From Rhodococcus xishaensis (GTDB lineage: Bacteria > Actinomycetota > Actinomycetes > Mycobacteriales > Mycobacteriaceae), in the NCBI RefSeq assembly GCF_004011825.1, contig NZ_RKLO01000003.1:517741-581740 (forward strand): DNA of 64,000 nucleotides. Direction: 5' to 3'. This document shows, in pieces, positions 21,844 to 31,960 of the stretch. Numbering within the stretch: the first letter of the stretch is position 1; each line of letters starts with the position of its first letter. The notes under the pieces were generated by a model. The model saw only the letters and a program-made list of their open reading frames with translations, searched no databases and was not told the origin of the DNA. The translations under genes and the position numbers were made by a program.

Positions 21844-23331
21844 TCAGCTTTGCGCGCTCAGCGGCTTCGATGTGTGACGCTTGCGCAACTCGGGCTTGTC
21901 CACTTTGCCGACGGGGTTCCGCGGCAGGCTGTCAGCGTCGACGAGATACACCTTCGTGGGCACCCTGGTTCGCGGCACCCGTTCGGCGGCGTGGGCGAGC
22001 AGTTCTCCTTCGGTGACCACGCTGTCGGGGTAGGTCACGACGTAGGCGACGGGGACCTCCCCGAAAATCTGGTGCTCGGCGCCGATCACGGCGGCCTCCA
22101 CCACCGCGGGATGGGAGGCGAGAGCCTTCTCGATTTCCTTGGGGTACACGTACTCTCCGCCCCGAACGATCATGTCTTTCATACGATCGAGGACCGTGAG
22201 ATAGCCGTCGTTGTCGAATCGTCCCACGTCGCCGGTGTGGAGCCAGCCGTCGACCACCATGCGGGCTGTTTCCTCCGGACGCCCCACGTATCCGGGCATC
22301 ACGTTCGGTCCCTTGATGAGCACCTCACCGGTTCCGCCGATGGGCAGATGTTCTCCGGACGGCCCGGCAATGGCAACCTGCTGGCCGGGCATCGGCGGCC
22401 CGACGGTCCCGATCTTGCGCACGCCGTCGACCGGGTTGCACGCCGAGGCGCAGGTGCCCTCGGTTAGCCCGTAGCCCTCGACTACGGTCAGGCCGAACCG
22501 CCTCTCCACCCGATCCAAGAGTTCCTTCGAGATCGGAGCAGCGCCGCATATCCCGAACCGCAACGACGACGTGTCGGCTGCAGTGTCGGCGGGCAGAGCC
22601 GCCAGAAGTGCATAGATCGCGGGGACGGCAGAAAAGTAGGTCGGACGCAGGCGGCTGACGTCGTCCAGGAAGCGCTCCGGTGAGAACTGGCCGGTGATGG
22701 TCAGTTGTCCGCCCGCCAGTATCGGTGCGAGGAAGCTGATGACTATCGCGTTGGCATGGAAGAGCGGCAGGATCAGCAAGCAGTGATCATTCTCGGTCAC
22801 TCGCAAATGGCTCCGAACGGAATCGGCCATGAACTGTAGGTTCGCGTGGGTCAACTGGACGCCCTTCGGGTGGCCCGTCGAACCCGATGTGTAGATCAGC
22901 ATGGCCAAGTCAGCCCCGACCGGCGCCTCGCCCCAGGTCCGATCCGGAGATGGGGTGGTCGCCATCTCGCCTACCGAGATGGCCGGCCGCCCGCCGTCGG
23001 GTGCCTGCGGTCCTTCGTTGACCACAAGCATCACGCCGGCATCGTCGATCTGGTACTGGACCTCCGAAGCACTGAACGCCGGGTTGATCGGAGTCGGAAT
23101 CGCGCCGATGCGCCAGGCGGCATTCAACGCAATCAGGAGCTCGGCACGGTTGGGCAACATCACGCCTACGACGTCACCGGCACCGACACCTCGGTCCGCC
23201 AAAGTTTCGGCGAATGCGAGCGCACGATCGGCGAACTGGCTATACGACAATTCGACATGGTCGTCGCGGACACACGGATTGTCGGGACGTTCCGCGGCTC
23301 GGTCCCACGCGAAGTAGTTGACATCCGACAC
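21844..23331 (-). CDS. Acyl-CoA synthetase / AMP-dependent ligase
   Basis: ANL-superfamily enzyme of 495 aa from GTG 23331 (GGAAGGG before it). Motifs in order: LIYTSGSTGHPKGVQLTHAN (AMP-binding P-loop), VVEGYGLTEGTCA (A5), GDVGRFDNDGYLTVLDRMKD (A7-A8 hinge) and PRNPVGKVDKPEL with the catalytic Lys. It activates a carboxylic acid through acyl-AMP to acyl-CoA. The substrate is not predictable; medium- or long-chain fatty acids are common for this group. It stands alone, with an upstream gap of 145 bp. Confidence 0.88.
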   Translation of the reverse strand: MSDVNYFAWDRAAERPDNPCVRDDHVELSYSQFADRALAFAETLADRGVGAGDVVGVMLPNRAELLIALNAAWRIGAIPTPINPAFSASEVQYQIDDAGVMLVVNEGPQAPDGGRPAISVGEMATTPSPDRTWGEAPVGADLAMLIYTSGSTGHPKGVQLTHANLQFMADSVRSHLRVTENDHCLLILPLFHANAIVISFLAPILAGGQLTITGQFSPERFLDDVSRLRPTYFSAVPAIYALLAALPADTAADTSSLRFGICGAAPISKELLDRVERRFGLTVVEGYGLTEGTCASACNPVDGVRKIGTVGPPMPGQQVAIAGPSGEHLPIGGTGEVLIKGPNVMPGYVGRPEETARMVVDGWLHTGDVGRFDNDGYLTVLDRMKDMIVRGGEYVYPKEIEKALASHPAVVEAAVIGAEHQIFGEVPVAYVVTYPDSVVTEGELLAHAAERVPRTRVPTKVYLVDADSLPRNPVGKVDKPELRKRHTSKPLSAQS

Positions 23332-23476
23332 AACATCACCCTTCCGTAGTGTCTCGGACACAACGGTGCCGATCACCACACTAAAGGGGTCTTGGCCGAG
23401 TCGAAACAGTCCGCGGGCTCAACTTTCGAAAACCGTTTGTCCCGACGTCACATGTGTCGCCTGGTCGTGCTCCGAG

Positions 23477-25102
23477 TCAGGCGGTGGCGCGACTGCGCAT
23501 CGCGTCGACGAAGACACCGGGAATCTCGGCGGGTGTGCGCGCGATGTGGCTGGTTCCGCCGGTCACGGCCGAGATCTGCTGCAAAACCTCTGCGTCTGCG
23601 TCGTCGGTAATGCCGATCGTGACAATGATGACCGGACGTGCGGGGTCTTGTTCCTTCTCCAACCTGTCGAGCAATTCGTCGAGCGAGATGCTCGATGGAT
23701 CCTCGTTGGAGCCGTCGGTGAAGAGAATGACACTGTTGATCGCGGCGGGGTCGTAGCTCTCCTTGACCTTGCGGAAAGCCGCGAGCGTCGTGTCATACAG
23801 CCCGGTGCCACCGTTGACGAGTGTGGGCAGCTCGCGCACGGCATCGGTGAGTCGCTCCCGGTGGCTGACGCCGTTCCTCTTCTCGTCCAGACGGCGGATG
23901 GGCACAAGTTCCTTGTAGTCCTGCCCGTCCTCACCGAGCCCGATCGAGAACGCCCACAGACCGAGTTGGGCGTTGTCCGGGAACAACGTCGCCCCGGTCT
24001 CGCTTGCCTGGACCGTCAAAGCGATCCGTGTCTCCGTGCCGGCTGTCTCGGACATCGATCCCGAGACGTCCTCGACCACGAGTGCTCGTGACGGCAGCGC
24101 GAGCACGGCGTACCGCTTCAGCAACTGCGACGCCGCCTCCGGATCCGTCACCGTCAACACTGCGATCTCCCCGACTCCCCGACCGGCGTCGAGCGGAGCG
24201 CGATCCGGCCCCCGGAAGCCACCCGCCGACAGTGCTGTTTGCCCGGCGTCGGAGCGCATCACCTCAGCCAGCGCGACACCGGCCTCCTTCGCCTCGTCCT
24301 GACGGGAGTCCGGCGCGGTCACCACCATCGGGTAGTCGAGGAACACGGCCCCCGTGTTCGGTGCGGTGACCGTCAACCCTGCCGACTGGTCCCCCTGGTT
24401 CTCGGCTACATGCTGTTCCGTCGCGATCGCGGTGCCGCCGTCCGACACGACGGCCTCGAGACGCTTCGCGGCGTCGGCGTCGAGCATGTTGGCGGCCTGC
24501 GTCTGCGCGAGTGGGACCAGCGCCCCATTGACCGAGTCGGCGGGGATCTGGCCCGTGTCCGCCTCGGCTAGTGCGCCGACGATCGGCCCGCTCGAGACGC
24601 TGCTCGAGAGCGGGTCGCCGGTCCGCAGCCCCTGAACCTGCAGCGCACTCACCCAGTTCGCAAAGAACGGCATCTCGCCGTCGCGTGCCGCGATCACGAT
24701 CGGCGTAGTAGCGACCGACGGGGTCGCGAAGTCGAACTGGGTGCCCGACACGCCGCCCGCACGGGCGACCCACTGTGTGGAATCCGGAATCCACAGCTCA
24801 GGGCCATCCTCACGGCCCGGAGTTCCGAGGGCGTCGACTCCGGACGCGGCCTGGATCGAGAAGCTGCGGCAGCCGAGGTCCTCTGCCGAGGTTCCGCTGG
24901 TGACTTCGCTGAGAACGGGAGCGATCGAGGGATCCGCGGCCACTGTGTAGTCGCTCACCGACTCGCACTTCTTGCCGACCAGGCCGCCGACTATGGCGAA
25001 GCCTCCGACGCCGACGACGACCGCAATGGCCAGGCCTACCGTCGTGTACTTGACGACGGGCGGGACCGATTTCGACCGTGGGGCACTGTGGCGACCGGCC
25101 AT
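23477..25102 (-). CDS. Membrane-anchored protein with solute-binding and VWA domains
   Basis: The 541-aa protein has a basic N-terminus and one membrane segment (residues 17-41, TTVGLAIAVVVGVGGFAIVG). A periplasmic-binding-protein-like region (about 45-310, DYTVAADPSIAPVLSEVTSG ... VVTAPDSRQDEAKEAGVALA) follows, then a von Willebrand A domain (about 340-541). The MIDAS is complete: DVSGSMS, TGLYDT and LFTDGSNED. The extracellular part may bind a small ligand and a protein partner. Similar SBP-VWA fusions occur in actinobacteria, but their role is unknown to me. Confidence 0.8.
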   Translation of the reverse strand: MAGRHSAPRSKSVPPVVKYTTVGLAIAVVVGVGGFAIVGGLVGKKCESVSDYTVAADPSIAPVLSEVTSGTSAEDLGCRSFSIQAASGVDALGTPGREDGPELWIPDSTQWVARAGGVSGTQFDFATPSVATTPIVIAARDGEMPFFANWVSALQVQGLRTGDPLSSSVSSGPIVGALAEADTGQIPADSVNGALVPLAQTQAANMLDADAAKRLEAVVSDGGTAIATEQHVAENQGDQSAGLTVTAPNTGAVFLDYPMVVTAPDSRQDEAKEAGVALAEVMRSDAGQTALSAGGFRGPDRAPLDAGRGVGEIAVLTVTDPEAASQLLKRYAVLALPSRALVVEDVSGSMSETAGTETRIALTVQASETGATLFPDNAQLGLWAFSIGLGEDGQDYKELVPIRRLDEKRNGVSHRERLTDAVRELPTLVNGGTGLYDTTLAAFRKVKESYDPAAINSVILFTDGSNEDPSSISLDELLDRLEKEQDPARPVIIVTIGITDDADAEVLQQISAVTGGTSHIARTPAEIPGVFVDAMRSRATA

Positions 25103-25302
25103 GGACTTAGAGACCTCCGTGGTAAGCGCGAGGCGGCGATGCGCGTGTTGCGCGGGTTCCGCCGATCAGATGTGGACGGTGACGAGCACCTTCGACTTGG
25201 GCACCGATGGTAGCCAATCCCGAGAGTGACGTGCACAACAGTGCCCTACAGAGGTAGCCACCGAGGCCACCGAGGCCACCAGCGCGGTCCACAGTGCCGC
25301 GC

Positions 25303-26520
25303 TCACGGCGTCGCCGCTCCGGCGCAGGTGTCCGCGATCGGCGCACCCGCGAACCGCCCCGCAACCCAGTCGATCGCGCCCGGCAGGGCACGCGAGTCGG
25401 CGTGGGCGTCATTGGCGCGGTACCGCAGCTCGATCGTGTCACCGAGAGCGCACGCACGGTCGACAGCGTCGACGGTCCAGTCCGGCTGGATGAGCACGTC
25501 ACGGCCGGAGACCACCACCAGCATCGGCGCCGTGGCCGGTCGTTGTGGCAGCGCGTCCTGCGTGAGCCACTTGCGCATTCTCTCGACGTCGGCGTTGCTG
25601 TTCGGGGCTGTGTCGGCGGGGGTGAGGCTCAGTGCGATGGCCACCTTCTCGGGCACGAGGTCGCGCGTACACGTACGGAGCACGTCGCGATTCTCGAGGA
25701 GCGGGCCGTGGATGTAGTTGCTCTCGTCGAGATCGGGGTGCGCCACCGCCAGCCCGTCGAGCAACATCGGCAGGAACATCTGTTGCGGAACGTCGAGGAC
25801 CGGCGGTCCGTCGGCCACGACCGGGCTGAGGTCCGCGGGCGGGGACAGGCTCGCGGCCCCGACGAAGTCGAGGCCGTCACCGTACGCCGCGGCCTGCTCA
25901 GCGGCCGCCCACGACGCCTGCCCGCCCTGCGACTCCCCGATCGCCGCCCACCGCGGGGAAGTGTCCGGAACGAGGAACCGGGCCGCCCGAACCGCGTCGA
26001 TCAGGTTGTACGCGGCGGTGATCGGCTCCAGGTAAGGGTGCGGACCCGGGTTGCCCAGCCCCTGGTAGTCGGTGACGGTGACGACGAATCCGCGGGCCAG
26101 CAGGTCTCGGACGAGTCCGGCCGACCCCAACAGGTCGGGGGCACGCGAGGGCGCACACTCGTCGATCAGACCAGTCGTCGGATGCCCGACGGTCACCACG
26201 GGCCAGCCGTCGGGCGGAGGCTGCCCGGGCGGGGCGAACACCGTACCCGACACCTCGGTTCCGCGGCCGTCGATCCCGGACGTGGACCGGTACAGGATCC
26301 GCTGCCCCGACAGCCCGGTGCCGACGAACGGCTCAGCGGATGTGACGAGGCCGCGCTCGGCAGGGCTGAGAGCGGGGACTGCCAGCTCGTTCGCGGTGCC
26401 GGCGGCGGTCGCGGGCACCAACTCCGGTGCCGTCGTCGCGCAGCCGACGGCAGTCGCGGCGCAGACGAGCAGGGTGAGCGCCGTCCGGGTCAGGGTCATT
26501 GCTCCGATTGTGCCCCTCAT
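25303..26520 (-). CDS. Secreted lipase-family (LIP) lipoprotein
   Basis: An ATG at 26520 overlaps the antiporter stop (ATGA); ATG 26499 is the other candidate. Signal peptide TRTALTLLVCAATAVGCATT carries a lipobox (AVGC). The alpha/beta-hydrolase domain belongs to the secretory lipase type: YRSTSGIDGRGTEVSGTVFA, GHPTTGLIDECAPS, then the nucleophile elbow GESQGG and a C-terminal Asp/His region (VVSGRDVLIQPDW, RANDAHADSR). It hydrolyses esters outside the cell. Coupling to an antiporter gene looks like chance. Confidence 0.85.
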   Translation of the reverse strand: MRGTIGAMTLTRTALTLLVCAATAVGCATTAPELVPATAAGTANELAVPALSPAERGLVTSAEPFVGTGLSGQRILYRSTSGIDGRGTEVSGTVFAPPGQPPPDGWPVVTVGHPTTGLIDECAPSRAPDLLGSAGLVRDLLARGFVVTVTDYQGLGNPGPHPYLEPITAAYNLIDAVRAARFLVPDTSPRWAAIGESQGGQASWAAAEQAAAYGDGLDFVGAASLSPPADLSPVVADGPPVLDVPQQMFLPMLLDGLAVAHPDLDESNYIHGPLLENRDVLRTCTRDLVPEKVAIALSLTPADTAPNSNADVERMRKWLTQDALPQRPATAPMLVVVSGRDVLIQPDWTVDAVDRACALGDTIELRYRANDAHADSRALPGAIDWVAGRFAGAPIADTCAGAATP

Positions 26521-28181
26521 CCCCTCCACCGGCGCACGCGCTGTTCCGCCGCCGCCTCCTCGATGTCGCGCGACTCGAGTTCGGCGCGCAGGACCTCGTC
26601 GTCGAGGTATCCCTCGTCACGCGCGGCGATGAGTGCGCTGCGCTGCGCCTGGAGCACCCGGCGCCGCACCGTGTCGAACAGTGCCCCGGCGTGGTGCAGC
26701 GTCGTCGTATTCCCGTCGTCGCTACCGTCGTCCCCACTGCCGTCGTCGTCGCCCTCGGCCTCCTCGACCTGCGCCTGGGCGCGGATCGACACGCGCACCC
26801 GGTCGAGGGCGTGCGCGAACTCCTCCGGGTCGACTCCCGGGGGCGGACTGGCTGCCGCTTCGGCGAGAGCCCGATCGGCGGCGACGGCCGAGATGCGGCG
26901 CGCGAACTGTACCTCCCGGCGGCCGCGTTCGGCCTCCTCGTGGTCCGCAACATCGAGCCGTTTGATCAGGAAGGGGATCGTCGAGCCCTGGATCAGCAGC
27001 GTGCCGACCGCGACGGTGAACGCGATCGCCTGGATGACGCTGCGTCCCGGGAACGGGTCGCCGGACGCAGTCAGCACCGGGACACCGCCGGCGGCGGCGA
27101 GGGTGACGACGCCACGCATGCCGGCCCAGGAGACGACTGCCTTCTGCCGCCAGGTCATCCCGGCCTGCACCGCCGCCCCCTGTCCGGGGTCGGTGCGACT
27201 TCTCAGTCGACCCCAGTTACCGAACACCCACAGTGGCCGCAGGAGCATGGCGACCAGCAGCACCGCGAACCCGTATGCAAACACGTGGTAGACGGGAAGT
27301 CCCTCGTCAGCGACGTCGTCGATGACGAACTTGAGTTGCAGCCCCATGTACGCGAAGACGAACATCTCGAGCAGCAGGTCCAGGGTCTCCCACAGAGAAC
27401 GCTCCTGGATCCTCGTCGGGATCGAGGCATTGGTCGCGTGATGGCCCATCATGAAGCCCGCCACCACGACCGCGAGCACACCGGAGGCGTCGATCTCTTC
27501 CGCGGCGAGGTAGGCCGCGAACGGCAGCACCAACCCCAGAACGGTTTCCAGCGGTGAGTCGAACATGCGGTCCCGGACGAGCCGGACGACAGTGGCCATC
27601 ACGGCACCGATCGCGACGCCGCCGGCGACCTCGTAGAGGAAGAACAGCACTGGTTGCTCGACCAGCACGCGGGTTCCGGCGACGGTGCCGACGCTGACGG
27701 TGAACAGGGTCAGTGCGGTCGCATCATTGAGCAGTCCTTCGCCGGTGAGGATCGCCAGTACGCGTTTCGGCAGGCCCAGCTTGCGCCCGACGCTCACCGC
27801 GCTGACCGCGTCGGTGGGCGCGACGACCGCGCCGAGGACGAGGGCCGCCCCCAGCGTCAATTCGGGGACGAGCCAGTTCGCAAAGAACCCGACGACGAAG
27901 GCCGTCACCAGCACGAGTCCGACGCCGAGCCGCAGGATCGGGGCGATGTTACGGCGCAGGCTCGCGATCGAGAAGTCCAGTGCGGCCGAGTACAGCAGCG
28001 GAGGGAGCACGACCCCGAGGAGGATCTCGGGCGTGAGTTCGAGCCGGGGCATGCCGGGGATGAACGATGCCGCGGACCCGAACGCTACGAGGACGAGGGG
28101 GACCTGCAGATCCCGCCGCTTCGCCAGGCTCGTCACCGCGATGGCGGCGATCATGACGAGCAGTACCAGGCTCAAGCTCAC
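26517..28181 (-). CDS. Na+/H+ antiporter, CPA1/NhaP type
   Basis: The 554-aa protein has about 12 hydrophobic segments in residues 1-420, with the family motifs VAPTDAVSAVSVGRKLGLPK and LTGEGLLNDATAL that form the ion path. A cytosolic tail of about 130 residues (QEHEEAERGRREVQF-like charged helix, then an Asp/Ser-rich stretch) may regulate transport. It exchanges monovalent cations for protons across the membrane. Confidence 0.9.
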   Translation of the reverse strand: MSLSLVLLVMIAAIAVTSLAKRRDLQVPLVLVAFGSAASFIPGMPRLELTPEILLGVVLPPLLYSAALDFSIASLRRNIAPILRLGVGLVLVTAFVVGFFANWLVPELTLGAALVLGAVVAPTDAVSAVSVGRKLGLPKRVLAILTGEGLLNDATALTLFTVSVGTVAGTRVLVEQPVLFFLYEVAGGVAIGAVMATVVRLVRDRMFDSPLETVLGLVLPFAAYLAAEEIDASGVLAVVVAGFMMGHHATNASIPTRIQERSLWETLDLLLEMFVFAYMGLQLKFVIDDVADEGLPVYHVFAYGFAVLLVAMLLRPLWVFGNWGRLRSRTDPGQGAAVQAGMTWRQKAVVSWAGMRGVVTLAAAGGVPVLTASGDPFPGRSVIQAIAFTVAVGTLLIQGSTIPFLIKRLDVADHEEAERGRREVQFARRISAVAADRALAEAAASPPPGVDPEEFAHALDRVRVSIRAQAQVEEAEGDDDGSGDDGSDDGNTTTLHHAGALFDTVRRRVLQAQRSALIAARDEGYLDDEVLRAELESRDIEEAAAEQRVRRWRG

Positions 28182-28260
28182 CTGTCGATTGTGCCGCCAA
28201 CTTCGCCCGGTCGGCGGCTACGGTGGGCGTCAGATGGTCATGACCTGCTAAAACGCCATA

Positions 28261-30726
28261 TCAGTGCACGCCAGGCAGGTCGTCGCTCGAGGCGAACAGT
28301 CGACGGCGCTCACCGTGGATCCGTCCGGTCACCCACCAGGCGACCTCGACCAACAGCACGCCCAACAGCCCGATCACGAACCCGCCCGTCGTCGCGGCGA
28401 TGTTCGACGGATCGAGCTTGAAGAACTCGCGGGTGAAACTGAATCCGAACAGAACGACGTACCCGAGCACCGAGCACACGAGCAGCACGATCTTCCACCA
28501 CGTGTACGGGCGGGCGACGACGGCCAGGACCCACAGCGCGATCATGATGAGGGTGATCAGCGCCGTTGTTCCGGCCTGCTCCACTTGCTGCTCGCTGGCT
28601 TCGGGGCCCGCGTATGCGAACAGATACGACACGTATGTCGCGACACCGATGATGACGCCCGACGGGATCGCCAGCCGCATGACACGGCCGACGAATCCGG
28701 TGCGAGCACGCTCGTTGTTGGGCGCCAGCGACAAGATGAACGCGGGGATGCCGATCGTGAACCAGGCAACGATCGTCACGTGTCGCGGCAGGAATGGATA
28801 CGGCAGCGGGTCGAAGTCGAAGATCTGCGCCACGATGCCTGAGACGCCGATGAGGAAGGCGAGGAGCACCGAGTAGACGGTCTTCGTGAGGAACAGGTTC
28901 GCGACCCGTTCGATGTTGCCGATCACGCGCCGGCCCTCAGCGACCACGTACGGCAGCGTCGCGAACTTGTTGTCCAGCAGCACGATCTGCGCGACCGCGC
29001 GGGTGGCCGGGCTCCCTGAACCCATCGCGACTCCGATGTCGGCATCCTTGAGCGCCAGGACGTCGTTGACACCGTCCCCGGTCATCGCGACGGTATGGCC
29101 GCGTGACTGCAGTGCGCCAACCATCGCGCGCTTCTGGTCGGGGCGCACCCGGCCGAAGGTGGTGGCCTCGTCGAGCGTGTCCGCAAGTACCTCGGGTTCT
29201 TCTGACAACTGGCGGGCGTCGACCGCGTTCTCCCCACCCGGCAGGCCCAGTGTCGTCGCGACCGCGCCCACCGAAACGGCGTTGTCACCGGAGATGACCT
29301 TGACCTCGACTTTCTGGCTCGCGAAGTAATCGAGGGTCTCACGGGCGTCGGGGCGCACCTTCTGGTCGAGGATCACCAGTGCCCGCGGTGCGACGGCACC
29401 GGGCGCATCCGGGGCGTCGACCGGCCGGTCGCTGCTGCCGAGCAGCAGCACTCGCAGGCCCCGCGCGCCGATCTTCTCGGCCTGCCGCGCCATGTCGCTG
29501 TCCGAGTCGAGCAGGACGTCCGGGGCACCGAGGACCCAGTTGCCGTTGCTGCCGTAGGACTGGCCGCTCCACTTCTTGGCCGACGAGAACGGTGCCACCG
29601 CCGTCGGTTCCCAGCCCGGATCATCGGTGAGCGACTCCCGGATCGCGAGCATGCTCGCGTTGGGACGCGGATCGTCCGCGGCCATCGCGGCCAGTGCACG
29701 GGCGGCCTGCTCGTCGTCTGGCTTGGCGGTGCGCACTTCGGCGAGCTTCATGCCGGTCTCGGTGAGGGTGCCGGTCTTGTCGGCGCAGACGACATCGACC
29801 CGGGCGAGGCCCTCGATCGAGGGCAGTTCTTGCACCAGGCACTTGCGCTGTCCGAGCCGGACCACGCCGACCGCGAACGCGATCGACGTCATGAGCACCA
29901 GGCCCTCGGGGACCATCGGCACAAGGGCTGCGACCATGCCGGTGAGCGCCGGTGCGAGTGCCTGACCGCTCGAGAACAGCTGGTTGTAGATGATCAACAG
30001 ACCCGCCGGGACCATCAGGTAGGTGATGAACTTGAGGATCTTGTTGATGCCGGAGCGCAACTCCGAGTGCACCAGCGTGAACTTGCTGGCCTCATCGGCG
30101 AGCTTCGCAGCGTACGCCTCGTGCCCCACCTTGGTCGCCCGGTAGGCGCCGCTGCCGGCGGCGACATAACTGCCCGACAGCACCCGGGCGCCGATTGTCT
30201 TGGGCACCGGATCGGCCTCGCCGGTGAGCAACGACTCGTCCACCTCGAGCACCGACGCCTCGACGACGATGCCGTCGACCACGATCTGGTCGCCCTGGCC
30301 GAGCTCGATGATGTCGTCGAGCACGACCTCCTTGGGCGGCAACGGCGTCGCCGCCCGGTCACGGCGAACCACCGGCTTGGCCTGGCTGACGATCGCAAGG
30401 CGGTCGAGCGTCCGCTTGGCGCGGATCTCCTGGATCATGCCGACCACACTGTTGGCGATGATCAGTAGACCGAACATCCCGTCGACGATCGACCCCGTCG
30501 ACAGCACGATGATCAGCAGGACACCGAGGATCGCGTTGATCCGGGTGAACACGTTCGCCCGGACGATGTCCTTGACCGAGCGGCTCGCTCGATCGGGCAC
30601 ATCGTTGGTCTGCCCGTTCGCGACCCGCTTCGCCACCTGATCTGCGGTGAGGCCGTCCTCGATGTGTCGAGGATCGGTGTCCAAGGTGCCGACAGCGGCA
30701 CCTTCGATCGGCTCGTCCGTTGCCAT
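28261..30726 (-). CDS. ctpE: P-type cation ATPase, CtpE-like
   Basis: From ATG 30726 (821 aa). N-terminal TM pair after [20 protein letters not shown], actuator domain with [12 protein letters not shown], phosphorylation motif [14 protein letters not shown], nucleotide-binding region ([21 protein letters not shown]), hinge [20 protein letters not shown] and a C-terminal bundle of six TM helices. The sequence closely matches my memory of mycobacterial CtpE, a Ca2+ uptake ATPase. The next two genes match the Rv0906 and echA6 neighbours of ctpE in Mycobacterium tuberculosis, which supports the assignment. Confidence 0.85.
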   Translation of the reverse strand: MATDEPIEGAAVGTLDTDPRHIEDGLTADQVAKRVANGQTNDVPDRASRSVKDIVRANVFTRINAILGVLLIIVLSTGSIVDGMFGLLIIANSVVGMIQEIRAKRTLDRLAIVSQAKPVVRRDRAATPLPPKEVVLDDIIELGQGDQIVVDGIVVEASVLEVDESLLTGEADPVPKTIGARVLSGSYVAAGSGAYRATKVGHEAYAAKLADEASKFTLVHSELRSGINKILKFITYLMVPAGLLIIYNQLFSSGQALAPALTGMVAALVPMVPEGLVLMTSIAFAVGVVRLGQRKCLVQELPSIEGLARVDVVCADKTGTLTETGMKLAEVRTAKPDDEQAARALAAMAADDPRPNASMLAIRESLTDDPGWEPTAVAPFSSAKKWSGQSYGSNGNWVLGAPDVLLDSDSDMARQAEKIGARGLRVLLLGSSDRPVDAPDAPGAVAPRALVILDQKVRPDARETLDYFASQKVEVKVISGDNAVSVGAVATTLGLPGGENAVDARQLSEEPEVLADTLDEATTFGRVRPDQKRAMVGALQSRGHTVAMTGDGVNDVLALKDADIGVAMGSGSPATRAVAQIVLLDNKFATLPYVVAEGRRVIGNIERVANLFLTKTVYSVLLAFLIGVSGIVAQIFDFDPLPYPFLPRHVTIVAWFTIGIPAFILSLAPNNERARTGFVGRVMRLAIPSGVIIGVATYVSYLFAYAGPEASEQQVEQAGTTALITLIMIALWVLAVVARPYTWWKIVLLVCSVLGYVVLFGFSFTREFFKLDPSNIAATTGGFVIGLLGVLLVEVAWWVTGRIHGERRRLFASSDDLPGVH

Positions 30727-30851
30727 GACACGAAGGCTATGCCAACCTGCCGCAGCCGCCACCGATGAGCTGCGTTCCGGCGCGGTCATGTCGATCACAC
30801 GATCACCCGGGCCTCGGCACGGTGGTGCGGGTCAGGTGACCACGACGCGAC

Positions 30852-31949
30852 TCAACCCAGGTCTTTCCACCACTTCTCTTGCATGCCCGGACGCATCGCG
30901 TCGACGCGCTGGCCGACCATCGGAACCGACATCTCCACGCCGGCGGCGGTGGCTGCGTCGATCAGACGAGCGATCGGCTCACCCCACGGATGGAATGCGA
31001 GGTTGAACGTGCCCCAGTGGACCGGGATCAGCAGCGCACCTCCGACGTCGAGGTGTGTGCGGACCGCCTCCTCAGGATTCATGTGGATGTCCGGCCAGCG
31101 CTCGTCGTAGGCACCGACCGGCAACAGGGTGACGTCGAACGGACCGTACCGGCGGCCGAGGTCGGCGAAGCGTGGCGTGTACCCGGAGTCGCCGCCGAAG
31201 AAGACCTTTCGGCGTGGTCCGGCGATCACCCACGACGCCCACAGTGTGATGTCGCGCGCGAGCGCTCGACCTGAGAAGTGGCGAGCCTCGGTGCAGGTCA
31301 GGGTCAGGCCGGCCACCTCGGCGCTCTCGTCCCAATCGAGTTCGACGATCCTGGCCTCTGGGACGTTCCACCGTCGCAGGTGGGCGCCTACCCCGACGGG
31401 CACGACGAACATGGTGTCCTGGGTGCGGGCTAGGACCGTGATCGTCGCCTGATCCAGGTGGTCGTAGTGGTCGTGGGATATGACGACGGCGTCGACCGCG
31501 GGCAGGTCCGCCAGCGCCATCGGTACGGGATGCATGCGCGCCGGCCCCACGACGGTGGACGGCGAAACCCGTTCGCTCCATACCGGATCCGTCAGCACTC
31601 GACGGCCATCGATCTCGACCAGCGCGCTCGAATGCCCGAACCAGGTCACCGCCAGTTCGCCGGCGCTGGCTGGCGCCAGCGGCGTCGCGAGTGGGATCGT
31701 GCGTCGCGGCCGACCCGTACTTCCGCGCGTGAGAACGGCCTTCGCGAGGCCGGATTGCGAGCCGGACGGCAGTGACGAACCCGGGTCGGAATTGTGGAAC
31801 CGGTTGTCGCGGTATCGCGGTGACGCCGACGCATACGGTTCGATGTCCGCACGGGACGCTCCGAGCGCCGGAATGGTTCCCCACGCGGCCCGTGCCACCC
31901 ATCCCACACCTGCCGCCGCCGCCGCGACGATTGCTCCTCTGGCGATCAT
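30852..31949 (-). CDS. Metallo-beta-lactamase-fold hydrolase (Rv0906-like)
   Basis: Start at ATG 31949 (GAGGGGACGACG before it), giving 365 aa; an earlier ATG would overlap echA6. A hydrophobic N-terminal anchor (MIARGAIVAAAAAGVGWVAR) is followed by the L-ascorbate-lactonase/NAPE-PLD-like fold: VTWFGHSSALVEIDGRRVLT, VISHDHYDHLD (metal ligands H-x-H-x-D-H), FFGGDSGYTPRF and VHWGTFNLAFH. It is probably a membrane-anchored zinc phosphodiesterase or lipid hydrolase. The gene is 11 bp from echA6. Confidence 0.85.
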   Translation of the reverse strand: MIARGAIVAAAAAGVGWVARAAWGTIPALGASRADIEPYASASPRYRDNRFHNSDPGSSLPSGSQSGLAKAVLTRGSTGRPRRTIPLATPLAPASAGELAVTWFGHSSALVEIDGRRVLTDPVWSERVSPSTVVGPARMHPVPMALADLPAVDAVVISHDHYDHLDQATITVLARTQDTMFVVPVGVGAHLRRWNVPEARIVELDWDESAEVAGLTLTCTEARHFSGRALARDITLWASWVIAGPRRKVFFGGDSGYTPRFADLGRRYGPFDVTLLPVGAYDERWPDIHMNPEEAVRTHLDVGGALLIPVHWGTFNLAFHPWGEPIARLIDAATAAGVEMSVPMVGQRVDAMRPGMQEKWWKDLG

Positions 31950-31960
31950 CGTCGTCCCCT

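Noticed and set aside
25294..27291. Plus-strand 665-aa frame
   Set aside because: Antisense to the lipase and antiporter genes, both of which have clear motifs.
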